In this document: positions 31,690 to 42,806 of the stretch, in pieces
Position numbering within the stretch: position 1 is the first letter of the stretch
How the letters are laid out: each line of letters opens with the position of its first letter
Made by a program: the position numbers and the translations under genes
Notes under the pieces: generated by a model
Told to the model about the DNA's origin: nothing
What the model saw: only the letters and a program-made list of their open reading frames with translations
The model's database searches: none
Source of the DNA: Areca catechu
Lineage: Eukaryota > Streptophyta > Magnoliopsida > Arecales > Arecaceae
Direction of reading: 5' to 3'
NCBI GenBank assembly: GCA_021397845.1
Contig: CM038052.1
Location: 142,109,854 to 142,173,853 of the forward strand
Length of the DNA stretch: 64,000 nucleotides

Positions 31690-33005
31690 TTCCCTTGGAA
31701 TAGGGAGAACTCGACTCCGTCGAGTTTGAAGATGACTTGGGTGAAATTGAAACCCATTATTTGAAGTCTATGTAGTGCTTGATGATTTTTTTATTTAACA
31801 AATCCTAGATTTTTTTCTCATATTTTCTTTTCTTTATTGGCTGCTTTAAGATCTGTGCTTCACCCTCTTTGGGCCATTTTGAGATCCGTGCACTTTGAGA
31901 ACCATGCAGAACATGAAATCGGCAACAGGGGTGGAGTATCTTGTTTCATGTTCATGCAGCTTCTCTTCATGGACGGAAACCAATAGGGTGGACGGTGGTG
32001 CGAGGGAGAGGGGTGTGGCATGGCACGACGGAGCAGCAGGGGTAGACGGTGGCGCGGGGGAGAGGGTGCGGTCACGACATGATGGAGCAGTAGAGGTGGA
32101 CGGATGTGCGGAGTAGCAGGGCGGACGGCGGCACGGGGGAGATGACCGGTGGTGGCATAGCATGACGGAGTAGTAGGGCGACAGGAGGCAACAGGTCCAT
32201 TCCGGTGATAGTGGATGGTAAGCGATTGTTGGTTCTGCATCTAGGCATTTAGCGGGTAGAGATGGGGCCTTGGAGATGATCGATGGCTGAAGGGAAGGAT
32301 GTCCGGTGGGAACACGGTCATCGAATGGTGGTGGGAGGGAGGGCAGCTCAAACGGTAGTGGAGGCACCGATCTAGGGCTAGAAGACAGCCGGTCAGTGGC
32401 ACGGGCGGAGCAGCATCGTCTGGATCTGGGCGATGTTGGCAGAGCTAAGTCGATGGCTTTAGAGGCGGAGATCAGGATAGGAGGACGTAGGTAGAGCCGG
32501 GGAGGTGGCACATGAGTTCGGGCAGTGTCCTCTGGTCGGTGAGGCATCATGGGCGAGATCCGACAGGGATCTGATGGAGACGCAGCGGTCAGATGTCACG
32601 GAGAAAGGGAGGTGGCGGAGATCAAGATAGGAGGACGGAGAAGGGGCCGTGGCAGAGATCAGGACAGGAGGATGGAAGCAAAGCGGAGTAGGTGGCGCTC
32701 GGGTTCGGGCGGTGTCCTCTGGTCAGTGAGGCATCACGGGCAAGGTGGTGATCCGGGACTTCACGACAGTGCTGTGGAAGGGGCGGTGGCTCGACCATGG
32801 CTCAGTGGTGGCGTTGGTGAACCGGTGATGGAGATGGTGGAGGATGGATAATAAAAGGGGATGATGGGAATAAGTCAAGGATAAGATGGGGATAAGTAGA
32901 GGATAGTAAGAATAACAGGAATAAAATGGGACAAAAAAAGAAATAATGGATACCCATACCAATATTTTTTTTTTCTTTTTTTTTCTCTAACCCTAATCCT
33001 CTCCC
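31690..33005. other. GC-rich non-gag/pol cargo with internal repeats
   Basis: Between about 31985 and 32180 a ~55-bp motif (GGACGGTGGTGCGAGGGAGAG... GACGGAGCAGCAG) recurs about three times with variation. A second repeat pairs 32467-32562 with 32653-32750 (GAGATCAGGA.AGGAGGA ... GTGTCCTCTGGTC.GTGAGGCAT). A 234-codon minus-strand frame (32550-31846) is rich in Pro, Ser, His and Cys because of these repeats and matches no domain I know. The left part near 32850-32990 is T- and A-rich. It could be captured host sequence, perhaps from a GC-rich 5' gene end. Confidence 0.55.
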
Positions 33006-33017
33006 GCTCTGATACCA
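33006..33017 (-). other. Primer-binding site (initiator tRNA-Met) of the small element
   Basis: GCTCTGATACCA lies 3 bp from the LTR start TGATGCGGGACAAGG at 33021. Confidence 0.85.
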
Positions 33018-33020
33018 AAT

Positions 33021-33832
33021 TGATGCGGGACAAGGGGAGGGGGGAGTAGGATCGTTAGTGAGCCTAGAAGTCACCTAGATTAGGGTATCACTATTTTTTT
33101 GGATTTTTTTTTCTAAGGATGGTGAAGGAATAATGGGGATGGAAACTTAGGGTTTGAAAGTCATGGACTTTGGGACTCACACTAATGAAGAGACCTCTCA
33201 CCTCTAGGGCATTCCACCCTCCTCGATACTTGGAGGCATTAGGGTGAATCTCAAAGGTCATGAGGAGATAAAGAAAATGGAATGGGAAGGGGGATAACTA
33301 GGGCCTCTTGCCCACTCCTAACGGAGGTAGAACCAAGAACACTTTTCTTTCAAAAATTTATCTTCTTCATTATTTTCGATACAAGAGAGGGATCCTTATA
33401 TAGGGACCAATTACTTAGGAAGCAAGTAAAAAAAATATATGCACCACAATCCTTCCTGATTTGCTGAATGACAACATGGAAGGTTTTATACAATTTCTAA
33501 AAGAACTCAAGGAAAATAAGGAAAGAAGAGGGGGACCAAGGGGGGGACTATGTGGGGTGCCAAAGACCTGCTCTTTTGGGCTTGGGGGGGACCACATCTT
33601 TCCTTAGCTACTTGGCATGAATCAGGGGATTCATGCTTATCCACTTGACCTTCCTTTCTCACTTGATGGCATGTGGAGTTGATGTACCTGGAGGGTGGAA
33701 GGGGTGTGCTGGCATGTGGTCATGCACGGGCCATCTTCATGTGATCCTCCATGTAATCCTAAGTGGTGCAATCCTGGATGTGACTGGAACTCCACGTGGC
33801 TACTGAGGTGGCGGGCTCTCAGGTTCCCATCA
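33021..33832 (-). repeat. 5' LTR of the small element
   Basis: Same length and nearly the same sequence as 30878-31689, ending GGTTCCCATCA. Differences are scattered single bases, suggesting a fairly recent insertion. Confidence 0.9.
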
Positions 33833-34740
33833 ATATGACCTGGCTTTCATCTTAATTCTCTATGAAAAACTTGGGTGAAGCCTCATACATACTAGGTATG
33901 AAGATCTATAGAGATAGATCTAAGAGACTTCTAGGACTGTCCCAATCTATGTACATAGACATTGTGCTGAAGCAATTCAGCATGGAGAATTCTAAAAGAG
34001 GCTATCTTCTGATAAGTCATGGATTTACTCTTTCCGAGAAGGATTGTGCGACAACTCCCGAGGAAAGAGAGCGTATGAGTAGGATTCCAAATGCATCAGC
34101 AGTGGGATCTATTATGTACACCATGTTATGTACTAGACCAGACGTGGCATACTCACTAGGGGTAGTGAATAGATACCAGTCTGACCCAAGTGAAGCTTAT
34201 TGAAAAGTTGTTAAGAACATCCTTAAGTATTTGAGAAATACTAAGAACCAATGGCTTATTTATGGAGATTCTGACTTAAAACATGTGGGGTACACTGACT
34301 CTAGTTTTCAATCAGATAGTGATGATAGTAAGAGTGTGTTTGGTTTTGTGTTTACTCTTAATGATGGAGCAGTCTGCTGGAAAAGTTCCAAGCAGCATAC
34401 AGTGGCTGATTGTATTTACGAGACGGAATATATTACGGCATCGGATGCAGCAAAGGAGACTGTGTGGTTACGGAAGTTTCTAGGTGAGCTGGGAGAGGCA
34501 TCTTCCCTGGATGGTCCTATTCCGGTGTATTGTGACAGCACTGGAGCCATAGCTCAAGCCAAAGAGCCGAAGTCATATTAACGCACCAAGCATATTTTTC
34601 ATCGCTATCACCTTGTCCGGGAGATTATTGAACGAGGTGACAACGAATTTTTGAAGACCGATGGTAAGGAGAACTTGATGATCTCTTTACTAAAGCTGTT
34701 GGAATGCAAGAGTTCGACGATTGCAAATGGAAGATAGGAA
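33833..34740 (+). pseudogene. Copia-H reverse transcriptase 3' part and RNase H
   Basis: Contains EASYILGMKIYRDRSKRLLG, CATTPEERERMSRI, TRPDVAYSLGVVNRYQSDPS and a stop at 34201. RNase H follows: GYTDSSFQSDSDDSKS, GAVCWKSSKQHTVADCIYET, EYITASDAAKETVWLRKFLG, CDSTGAIAQAKEPKSY and a stop at 34579, then HLVREIIERGD. The first RNase H Asp (GYTDSSF) and the CDSTGAIA Asp are present. It ends about 40 bp before the 3' LTR, with the purine-rich GGTAGGAG between. Confidence 0.88.
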
Positions 34741-34779
34741 TTAGATTCTATTTTGATTGGCTTTAGTCTAGGTAGGAGT

Positions 34780-36725
34780 TATTGGAAAATGTGTATCTCT
34801 AAGCCAATCGTCTAGATTGTAGATGGTTGTGCAACTCATGTATATATATATATATGAATTATTGAATTAAATAAAAAGTTTATTCTGGTTGTTCATCACA
34901 TGACATCTTCCTAATTGAACTCTTATGTGATGATGTCCTTTGAGCTACCTTATATGCAATGTAGAGAGAATGCATCGTGTAGTTTATAAACTCGTTTGCA
35001 ACCAAAGGATACACTGTTTTTGGATGATGGTGTATCAAGAGTAGGTCGTTGATGTCATGTCTGTTGGTTATCCTCTTAACCAAGTAGCATAGAGATGCTG
35101 ACATGATATCAGCTATTATGCTTAACACTTCACTAAGCATGACCCCCATGCAAGAGTCTCTTTCTGTCAAAGAGAAGTTTTGTATTAGAATGTGGACATG
35201 AATTATTTCTCTAACTTAAGATCACTATGGCAGCTTGCAAGCAACTCACTATGCTTAGGTGCCGGACTACTTAGATTTTTAATCTGGCAATAGAAGGTTG
35301 TTGGGTATAGTCAAGTACTTGTGTAGCGGTAATAGGATCAAGATAGGATTGATCTCTCCAAATGGTTTGGATTGAATGCTCAATATACCTCAATTGAGAA
35401 AGAACTTGGCCAGGGCATTCCTTGTAAGGAGTTACAGAGATTCTTTGTTTAAGACATATTGAGATGGACTGATTAGGGTTGGGCAGTTTAACCCTAAGCC
35501 ATTCAGAGCATTAGGAGATCAAAGAAATAAGTTCAGTGATATTCCATGTTCGATAGGTTCTTATTTCTCTACAACCTTCGACTTATCCAGATGCCGGGTG
35601 TCATTGCTAGATGGTGACTTTGGCTGGTACTAGAAATGTTTCTCTGCTACCGGTTTAGTGTTTGAACCTACAGGGTCACACGCTGTGGGGTTTCTTCTTG
35701 ATTTGTTGGTTTGGGAATGATTGGAAATCATTCCAGACTTGTTTGACAAGTTATCAAACTGCCAATCGAGTTGACCCGAGGTGAGTCAACCTGAGACGAG
35801 TCGACTAGAGGCAAGTCGACTCAACTGACAGACTTTGCTATAAATCGAAACTGTTGCATTTAAGTTTGCAATTATTGTGGGACTTTATGCTACACATTTC
35901 ATGGTTTTAATTGCTGCGGTTGCTAAATCCCATAGGGCTTGTCACTCCCCTGGATCCCAAAGGTCTCAAGTCTCTACTTAATCTCTTCAGATCTGAATGT
36001 AAAAAGTTCACGTTTGGTTTTCTGGTTTTCTATTTTTTGCTTGCTAAGGAACAGAGTGGAAGATCAAGAAACTCTACCAATTTCTCTTTTGGTTAGACTT
36101 TTTCCTTGATCCCTCATAGAGATTCTCAAAGTGGGGATTGAGTTTTGGGTGGGATTACCAAGTGCACACCTTCTCTTGAAGGTTTGGGATAAAGAGAACT
36201 GGGAGGGTCCTTGGTCTTTGTTCTAGCACTGTTGCAGCAATAGTTCTTTAAGGAGTTGAAAGATTCTGTGCCTCTTCAAAGAGTTGAAGAAGGAGTCGCT
36301 GTTACCAACATTGTTTACGGAGGGGCTAGCACCTCGAAGGAAGGAGGAGAAGTCCCTCTACCTGGTGTGAACTACCTATAGAGGCAGGATGCTTGTGCTG
36401 CTTGCAGAGCTGCTGTTCATCCTTGGAGTACTCTCTTCATGGTGTTCGTCATTATGCATAAAAGGTTTGTACTTCTATCTTATGGGTCTGAAGAAATGGT
36501 CCTCGGCACCCTTTTATATGATTCATATAATGGTTCTATGAGTTGCATAACCTGCATGCTTGATTTTATACATGTATGACTTGATATGCATAAAGATCTG
36601 TGTTGGGTCAGTGTTAATTAGATTAACATGTTAGATAAAATTGTTTTATCTCCTTCCGCTGCATCATGTAGTTTAGAAAAGTTTTAAACTGCATGCATCA
36701 ATGGCCCACCTAGGTTCTCCCAACA
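34780..36725 (+). repeat. Copia-H 3' LTR
   Basis: Starts TATTGGAAAATG after a purine-rich tract and ends TTCTCCCAACA, 1.95 kb. Its opening (CCAATCGTCTAGATTGTAGA, TGTTCATCACATG) corresponds to the reverse complement of the Copia-N LTR end, but it is more diverged. A TATATATA run lies at 34840-34855. A GTCGACT-type cluster occurs at 35759-35825. The 5' LTR partner is lost. Confidence 0.82.
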
Positions 36726-37000
36726 CTTAAGTACTCCAAGGATACGGAGGATATTGAGGATATAGTGAGGCTTTGGATAGCCTACATGCTAGTCAAATTT
36801 TTGGATCCAAAGTCACATCAAACATGTCCAAGATTTCTGATCCCCTAATTGGATGACCTTTCTTCATTCAGAGATTTTACATGGGCTCTAACAATCAAGA
36901 ACTTGATACTTGAGAAACTCCTATAGGTTGTTGAGTGCTTAAGGTATTGGAGCCATGTTAAGCTAAGAGGATAGACTAGTGTAGGAGGCATCCCACCCTA
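36726..37000 (+). pseudogene. Fragment of Ulp1-associated plant transposon protein (DUF1985-like region)
   Basis: A frame reads DIVRLWIAYMLVKFLDPK, then TCPRFLIP, stop, LDDLSSFRDFTWALTIKNLI and LEKL. This looks like the segment that precedes coiled-coil and Ulp1 domains in large plant DNA-transposon proteins (DUF1985-like), but I assign it from pattern only. It begins immediately after the Copia-H LTR, so the upstream exon was separated by that insertion. Stops show it is not functional. Confidence 0.4.
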
Positions 37001-37399
37001 TTCGTTTACACAACTTCTCTCTTGATAAATATAATTATTTATACTACAAAATAATCATTCATACTTTATCAAAATTATTTTCTTTTCTTTGCATTGTCTG
37101 GTTCCATAAATTTTTCATCTGAATGCATGGTTCTTTGAGCACAGCAATATAAGAGCCCCAGTAGAACTTTTAAAGTTACCCCAGATGTGGAGGTGGTATG
37201 GTACCCTAGGAGGTAAGATGAGAGCCATGATCTAAAAATTAGGTCATAGAATCATGAAATATAATGTCATAATTTTATTAATAGAATATCCTATTTTAAT
37301 AATTCTTTGAATTTTCTCTTCTATATTCTTTGTCACCAGATTGACGACTTTAATACCTTCATCACAGGAGTACCGACTTCTCAAAATTAATGAAGAGAG

Positions 37400-39030
37400 G
37401 CTGATCATCATCATGCAGTCTTTCTATATAGGATGTGCAAGGATACAGTCTAAGGTTAAAAGGCCTAGGATAAGGCTTCAAAATGAAGTTGACAAGCTTA
37501 GGAAAAAGCTCTAAATCCAGGAGAGCCTGATGAAATCAATCCTCCAAAAGGAGAAGACAAGGATAGTTGAGGAGTGGGAGGAGGAGCAGGGAGAGGTAGA
37601 GGTTGTGGGTGAAAATGATGAAGTTGTATTTTTTGTTAATAATGACAACATACACATTAAGAAGAAAAAAATAAGGAAAAAGAAGAAAGATGTAAATATA
37701 AAAAAGTTGGAGGATATGAAGAGGAAGGGATGAGAGGTAGGCAAAAAGGAGGAGGAGAGGAAGAGGGATGAGGAAAGGAGGGACGAGGAGGACAGGAAAA
37801 TGAGGAAGAGGAAAGAAGAAGAAGGAGGATGAGTGAGAATGAGGAGGAGAAGAGGAATGATGAGAAGGAAAGGAAGAAGAAGGCAGAGGAGGAACAAAAG
37901 AAAGAGGAAGAGGAAGAGAGGAAGAAGAAGGGTGAGAAGAAGAGGGAGGAGTTGGAGTGGAAGAAGAAAGAGGAGGAGAGGAAGAAGAAGGGAGAGGAGC
38001 AGAAGGAGGAAGAAGAGAGGATGAAAAAGGAGGAGTTGGAGTAGAATAATAAAGAGGAGGAGAAGAGGAAGGAGGAAGAGGAAATAAAGAAGAAGACAGA
38101 GGAGGACCAAAAGAATAATGAATTAGAGGAAGAGAGGAAGAAGGAGGAGAAGAAGAAGGATGAGTTGGATTGGAAGAAGGATGAGGAAAAATAGAAGATG
38201 GATGATGAAGAAGAGTAGGGGAAGAAGATTGAGAAGAAGAAGGAAGATGAAGAGATGAAGATGATGGATGTGGATGAAAGAAAGAAGAGGGAGGATAAGG
38301 AGAAGGAGGATGAAAGGAAGAAGAATGAGGAGGAAGGGAAGAACAAGATGGAGGAGGAGGAGAGGATGAAGGAGGAGGAAAGGAAGAATATCAAGGAGGA
38401 GAAGAAGATAAAGGAAGAGGAGGAGATAAAGAAAAAGGAGGAGGAAGAAAGAAAGAAGAAGGAAGAGAAGGAGAAGCAGGAAATTAAGTAGAGGGAGGAG
38501 GAGGAAAGGAAGAGGAAGGATGAAAAGGATAGGAAGATAAAAGAAGAGAAGAAGAAGAAAGATGATGAGGAGGAGGAGGAGAGCCAGAGGAAGGAGGAAG
38601 GGGATAGGAAGGAGTATAATGGGAATCAGTAGAAGGAAAGGAATAATAGAGAGAAGGAGGTGAGAAAGAGGAAGAAGGAAGAGGAAAAGAAGGAGGAGAA
38701 GAAGAAGGAAGAGGTAAAGAAAAAGAAGAAGGAGAAGGAAGAGAGGAAGAGGAAGAAGGCAAAGGACAGAAAGAAGAAGGATGAGAAGAAGATGGAAGAA
38801 AAGGAGGAAAAGAAGGATGAGAAGAAGAGGGAGGAGGAGAAGGATTCTATGATTAAGGAGTATAAGGAAGAGATGGATGAGGAGGAGGAGGAGGAGGATG
38901 ATGAGGAAAGGAAGAAGGGGTTCAAAAGGGAGGTGGGGAAGATGGAGGCACATTCCTTGACATATTCTTTAGAGAGGAGGGTCAAAGAGAAATACAGGTG
39001 GTGTAAGGTCACATTTTTGATATAGAATCC
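37400..39030 (+). pseudogene. Glu/Lys/Arg-rich coiled-coil part of the Ulp1-locus ORF
   Basis: From about 37415 the plus strand encodes IIIMQSFYIGCARIQSKVKR and MKSILQKEKTRIVEEWEEEQ. After a frameshift near 37740-37830 one frame runs from 37829 to 39025. It consists almost only of E, K, R and D (EEERKKKGE, KKREELEWKKKEEERKKKGE), broken by stops at 38042, 38192, 38216, 38489 and 38630. Beyond the purine tract it ends with SLTYSLERRVKEKYRWCKVT. Long antisense Ser- or Leu-rich frames here are by-products of base composition. A charged linker before an Ulp1 domain is common in plant transposon-encoded C48 proteins. Confidence 0.55.
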
Positions 39031-39242
39031 ATAATTTGTGAGTAAGCATCCTTGAAAAAGGATAAAAAGGATCCATACACCCAGACAAAAACCAATTTTG
39101 TCATCCAAACAACAACAAAAAGATGAGTTACGTATTATATTCAGTTATCTTATGATCCATTAATTCTTTCACATTCTGAGTATCCTTTACATTCCATACA
39201 CCATTATTATAGGAAATCAACATAACCGATGGAGAATATATT

Positions 39243-40678
39243 TGGTGTGGACACCAAAGGTACCAAAATAAGGCAGAGGCTTCTCAACCCTCTATGGTTA
39301 TCAGATTAGTGTTTTAGTGGTTGAGTCCAATTTTGTAATAAGGGCTTAGCCCACTTGAGTCTGTATTTTAGCCTCCGAGTCCTGTTTTAGGCCTTTCTAC
39401 ATTTGAGTCCTGTATTCAAAGTCACCCATACCATTAGGATTTTTGGGATCAGTCTTGGGACATGTCTAGTTCATTTGAGTCAAGTCAAATTGAGTCAAGT
39501 TCTGTTGAGTCAAGTCATGAGTCTGCTCATGTTGAGCCATTTTTCATTTTGAGTCCTGTAAATTTCATTTTGAGTCCAGTCCAGAAGAAAACTCAAGACA
39601 CTGATGGACCCCAGCCAGAGTTTGACAACTTCAAGGAGTTCGAGTCATACTTGGATGTGCCACCTTGGATTACATGAGAAGGACCTTGAGATCACCACCA
39701 TTGAAGACCAGATGACAACAACATCAGCCCATCGGAAAGGATAACAGGAGAAACCCTAAAGCCTGCCCAGCACTGAAATGGGCCATTTGAAGCCCTGGCC
39801 CATCATGAAATTGGCACCCCCTTATGGTCACCTTCCCTTGGTCGGCCACCCTTATGATCACCACCCTTTGGCCGACCATGATAAGGAGAGGGAGAGAGTG
39901 TTTGAGTTCATTTAGGAGAGTGAGGTTTCCATGTAATCTAGCTAGGGTTTGAGTGGGAAAAGGATACCAAGGAATTTTCTTGTATGCCCTTACTTGGAGC
40001 CCAAGCTTGTATGCCTATATAAAGGCCCCCCCTCTCATGTATATTTAAATCAATTATAAATGAAAAGTTTCTTGAGTTCTCAAATTTCTATGTGAATTCT
40101 GTATGATTTCTGTGTGAATTTTATGTGAAGGGAATCTGTGTGATCCCAACCCCTGCGCCCTGCTTCCAAGGAACCCTAGCCACCAACCTTCTTCAACCTC
40201 TTGGCCGCCCCTCATCCTTCCCTTCCTTCCTTCTTCTTTCATCCTTCTAACCTATTTCTTCTTGTTTTTCTAACCCTTGTTAGGTGCCTTGCAGGTCCCT
40301 CAGTTTTCACGAATCCAGGATTCCAGTTGACTAGCTTTCGGGCCACCGGATTGAAAGCCACGGATCCACAAGGTCTTCAGCTTGATTTTCCAGGCATCTG
40401 AGAGCGACGAGCGATCTCTTCATGGATTCATCTTCAAATCCCTACCAGGTACACACCCTTGACTCTCCAGTTATGGTATTGTAGAAGAGCAGCCTTACCA
40501 GGGTCTCTCAGCCTTGGAGATCCTTCGCTTTCACTGTTTAGGATTTAGTTCTGCATGGTTGTGCTTCTGAATTTCTTTAGAATTACTTAGTTTCTTTGCT
40601 TGAAATTTGGGATACAAACTCCTAACTTAATGCCTAATAATATAAAAATAATTGGCATGCATAATTAATCTCACATCA
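39243..40678 (+). repeat. Solo LTR 1, TSD ATATT
   Basis: Starts TGGTGTGGACACC and ends TCTCACATCA, with ATATT at 39238-39242 and 40679-40683. It contains a TATA box CCTATATAAAGGCCC near 40014 and AAATGAAAAGTTTC downstream. No internal region remains, which is the expected product of LTR-LTR recombination. It splits the Ulp1 locus. Confidence 0.9.
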
Positions 40679-40683
40679 ATATT

Positions 40684-41640
40684 GACATAGGTAGTCAGGA
40701 GGAGGTTGACTATACCTGCATCAACAAATTTTTGGTCGAAAAAGATAATTTGTAATGAATTGTATACTTTTTGTACTGTGTATAAGAGATTGACTTAGTA
40801 TTTTTTGATAATCTGTAATTATATATGCTTTTTTTTTGCATTATAGTGAAGTTGTTTTCATAAATGGGCATGGAGGCAGTATCACAAGGGCTCATGTCCA
40901 AGATCTAATTTACGATGCGATGATCATAGATGATGTATTCCTTGTGCTATATAACTTATTGATTTCACTTACCAGCTTAAGACATCAGTTTTGTAATATA
41001 TTAATCTTAGCTTGCATCATAGATTATTAATGCCGTGCAGGAATTCTTGTTGAAAAAATGGAACTCTCACCTAGACTTGTACCTGAAATGTATTGTTTCC
41101 CCTATCATGATAGCTGGAATGTGCATCGACTCAAAAACACTACATCATGAGCTTGTTGGTTCGGCAGGAGGTATGATTTTTGATTCAATTAGTGATGATT
41201 ATAGGAAGGAAATGAGTTTCCATTTTAGCATCATCAACATGAATAACAACCACTGGCACTTGGTGGTGGTGGACATTCGACACAAAATATTAAGTCATCT
41301 TAACTCCAAATGAAATGCCAAGTACAAAGCTAGTGCTAGAAAGTGGCAAAAGATCCTTGGATCAATGTTTCATATTTGCTGTGACAATTCAGAAGTCATG
41401 AATTGGAAGTTGGAGGAAAATTATGAATGTCCTTCACAACTCAACAATTTCCTAGATTACGGCTTATACTTTCAAAAGTACATGGATCATTTAGCTCGAT
41501 GAAAAGGCCAGATCAATGGAAATTCATAGAAGATGACGTCAAAAATTATTGAAAGGAGCTTGCTTCCAAAATCATAAAGAAGGGGATGGAACAGAAAGAA
41601 AAAGAGAGAGATGTTTGAGCATTCAGATGGCTGGCATTTT
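40684..41640 (+). pseudogene. Ulp1/SENP-type (C48) cysteine protease domain, catalytically dead
   Basis: After an intron-like stretch ending TTTGCATTATAG (about 40848), the frame reads VVFINGHGGSITRAHVQDLI and IIDDVFL, the expected start of an Ulp1 domain. Next come MCIDSKTLHHELV and MSFHFSIINMNNNHWHLVVV (41217-41274), where HWHL carries the catalytic His. The position of the catalytic Asp reads LSHLNSK (Asn). Further on, ECPSQLNNFLDYGLYFQKYM keeps the oxyanion Gln, but the nucleophile position (usual D-C-G) is D-Y-G. Stops and frame changes occur (41032, 41311, 41500). Ulp1 domains of this style are carried by plant MULE and other large DNA transposons. Confidence 0.7.
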
Positions 41641-41829
41641 ATTTTATTTTATTTTGTTTAACATGATTTTTCCTTATAACATATATTGTTTTGAGAGAGG
41701 AATTTTATTTTGATGCATACTTCCTAGTAATTGATTGAAATTTAATGTTGGGTAAATGCCTTATACTTTTTTCTACCTATGACTCATTGAAACAAGATGG
41801 ATCATGTTCGTTAATTTTTATTATGACAA

Positions 41830-42806
41830 CTTGTGTACTTTATATGGCATTTATGACACATCGGTTTTGAAATAGGTCATGGAATGAGGTTTAGAACAAC
41901 CTCATGACATCAGTAGGGCATTTTATGACATTCTAATGGCATTTTATGACAATCAAATCGAGCATTTTATGACATTTTGATCAGACATTTTATGACATTT
42001 TGATGGCATTTTATGACATCCTGATTAGATTTTAAGACACCCAGGTATCCATATAGCTCTCGAAATGAGGTTTGCCACCACCTCATGACATCCTGAGGGG
42101 ATTTTATGACATCATAATAGGATTCTATAACACCCAGGTTTACAAAGTAGTCTTGGAATGATGTTTTGCACCACCTTATAACATCTCGGTGGGATACTAT
42201 GACATCTAGAAGTGAATCAATGACACCCCGATAAACAATATATGTACCTAAATGGGGTTTGGCACAAAATCATGATGCCTTGTGGGGATTTTTTGACATC
42301 CTCATGCGATTGTATGATATCTCGATATACAAATAGGTCCCTAAATGAGGTTCAACACCACCTTATGACTTCTAGATGGGTTTTTATGATACCTAGATGG
42401 GATTCTATGATACCCGGGTATAAAAATTGATCATGGAATGATGTTTGGCAACACCTTATTTCATCCCGACTTGATGCTATGACATCCACATTGGAATCTA
42501 TGACACCTCGGAAACCAAGTATCTAAATGATGTTTGGCATCATATCATGATATCCAGCAAGAATTTTTTGACATCCTTATGCGATTTTATGACACCCCAT
42601 TACACAAATAGGTCTCCAATTGAGGTTCGACACCATGGCATGACCTCCACAAGTGATTTTATAACACCCAAACAGGATTCTATGACACCTATGTGTACTA
42701 ATCAGTCATGTATTTAGGGTTTCCACCACCTTAGGACTTACCATTTGATCGACTATGACACCCTCATTGTAGCATATGTCATCAATCACCCTAAATCATT
42801 CATAGA
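41830..42806 (+). repeat. ~93-bp degenerate tandem array (TATGACATCC type), right block
   Basis: The phrase CACCACCTCATGACATC and its variants recur at about 42074, 42169, 42263, 42356, 42449, 42539, 42631 and 42725, giving a 90-95 bp period. Each unit contains two or three TATGACATCC or TATGACACCC words. The array begins just past the Ulp1 pseudogene and is split by solo LTR 2. Confidence 0.85.

Larger units (their letters stand above)
30878..33832 (-). mobile_element. Small non-autonomous LTR element (TRIM/LARD-like) in Copia-H RT
   Basis: Two LTRs of exactly 812 bp (30878-31689 and 33021-33832) flank 1.33 kb. The primer-binding site at 33006-33017 and a purine-rich AAGGGAA next to 31690 set minus orientation. 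Flanks ATATA and ATATG match at 4 of 5 positions. The interior has no gag or pol; it carries GC-rich repeats instead. It must have been moved by enzymes from another element. Confidence 0.9.
18504..36725 (+). mobile_element. Copia-H: host Ty1/copia element, 5' end lost, twice interrupted
   Basis: Ordered plus-strand copia domains run gag (18504-19065), protease and integrase N-terminus (19066-20157), integrase C-terminus and RT (29723-30877), RT end and RNase H (33833-34740) and a 3' LTR (34780-36725). Sequence joins across both insertions: ...SFWGY at 20157 continues as ALELACYLLN at 29727, and the RT YVDDILLIGND block continues as LGEASYILGMKIYRD at 33860. The gag N-terminal third, leader and 5' LTR are missing at 18504. 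Confidence 0.9.

Noticed and set aside
31846..32550. 234-codon Pro/Ser/Cys-rich minus-strand ORF
   Set aside because: Open because of GC-rich tandem repeats in the non-autonomous element's cargo. I kept the repeats as a feature but do not claim a protein.
34840..34856. TATATATATATATATA run
   Set aside because: A short AT microsatellite in the Copia-H LTR. It may include a promoter, but nothing beyond composition supports that.
37511..39108. Long minus-strand frames (199, 245, 276, 160 codons) rich in Leu or Ser
   Set aside because: They are antisense to the purine-rich coiled-coil tract. CTC/TCC/TTC repeats stay open by composition, overlap each other in different frames and show no domain.
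41830..42806. CRISPR-like interpretation of the ~93-bp periodic array
   Set aside because: Units are degenerate throughout, without conserved repeats and unique spacers, and the context is a plant nuclear genome.
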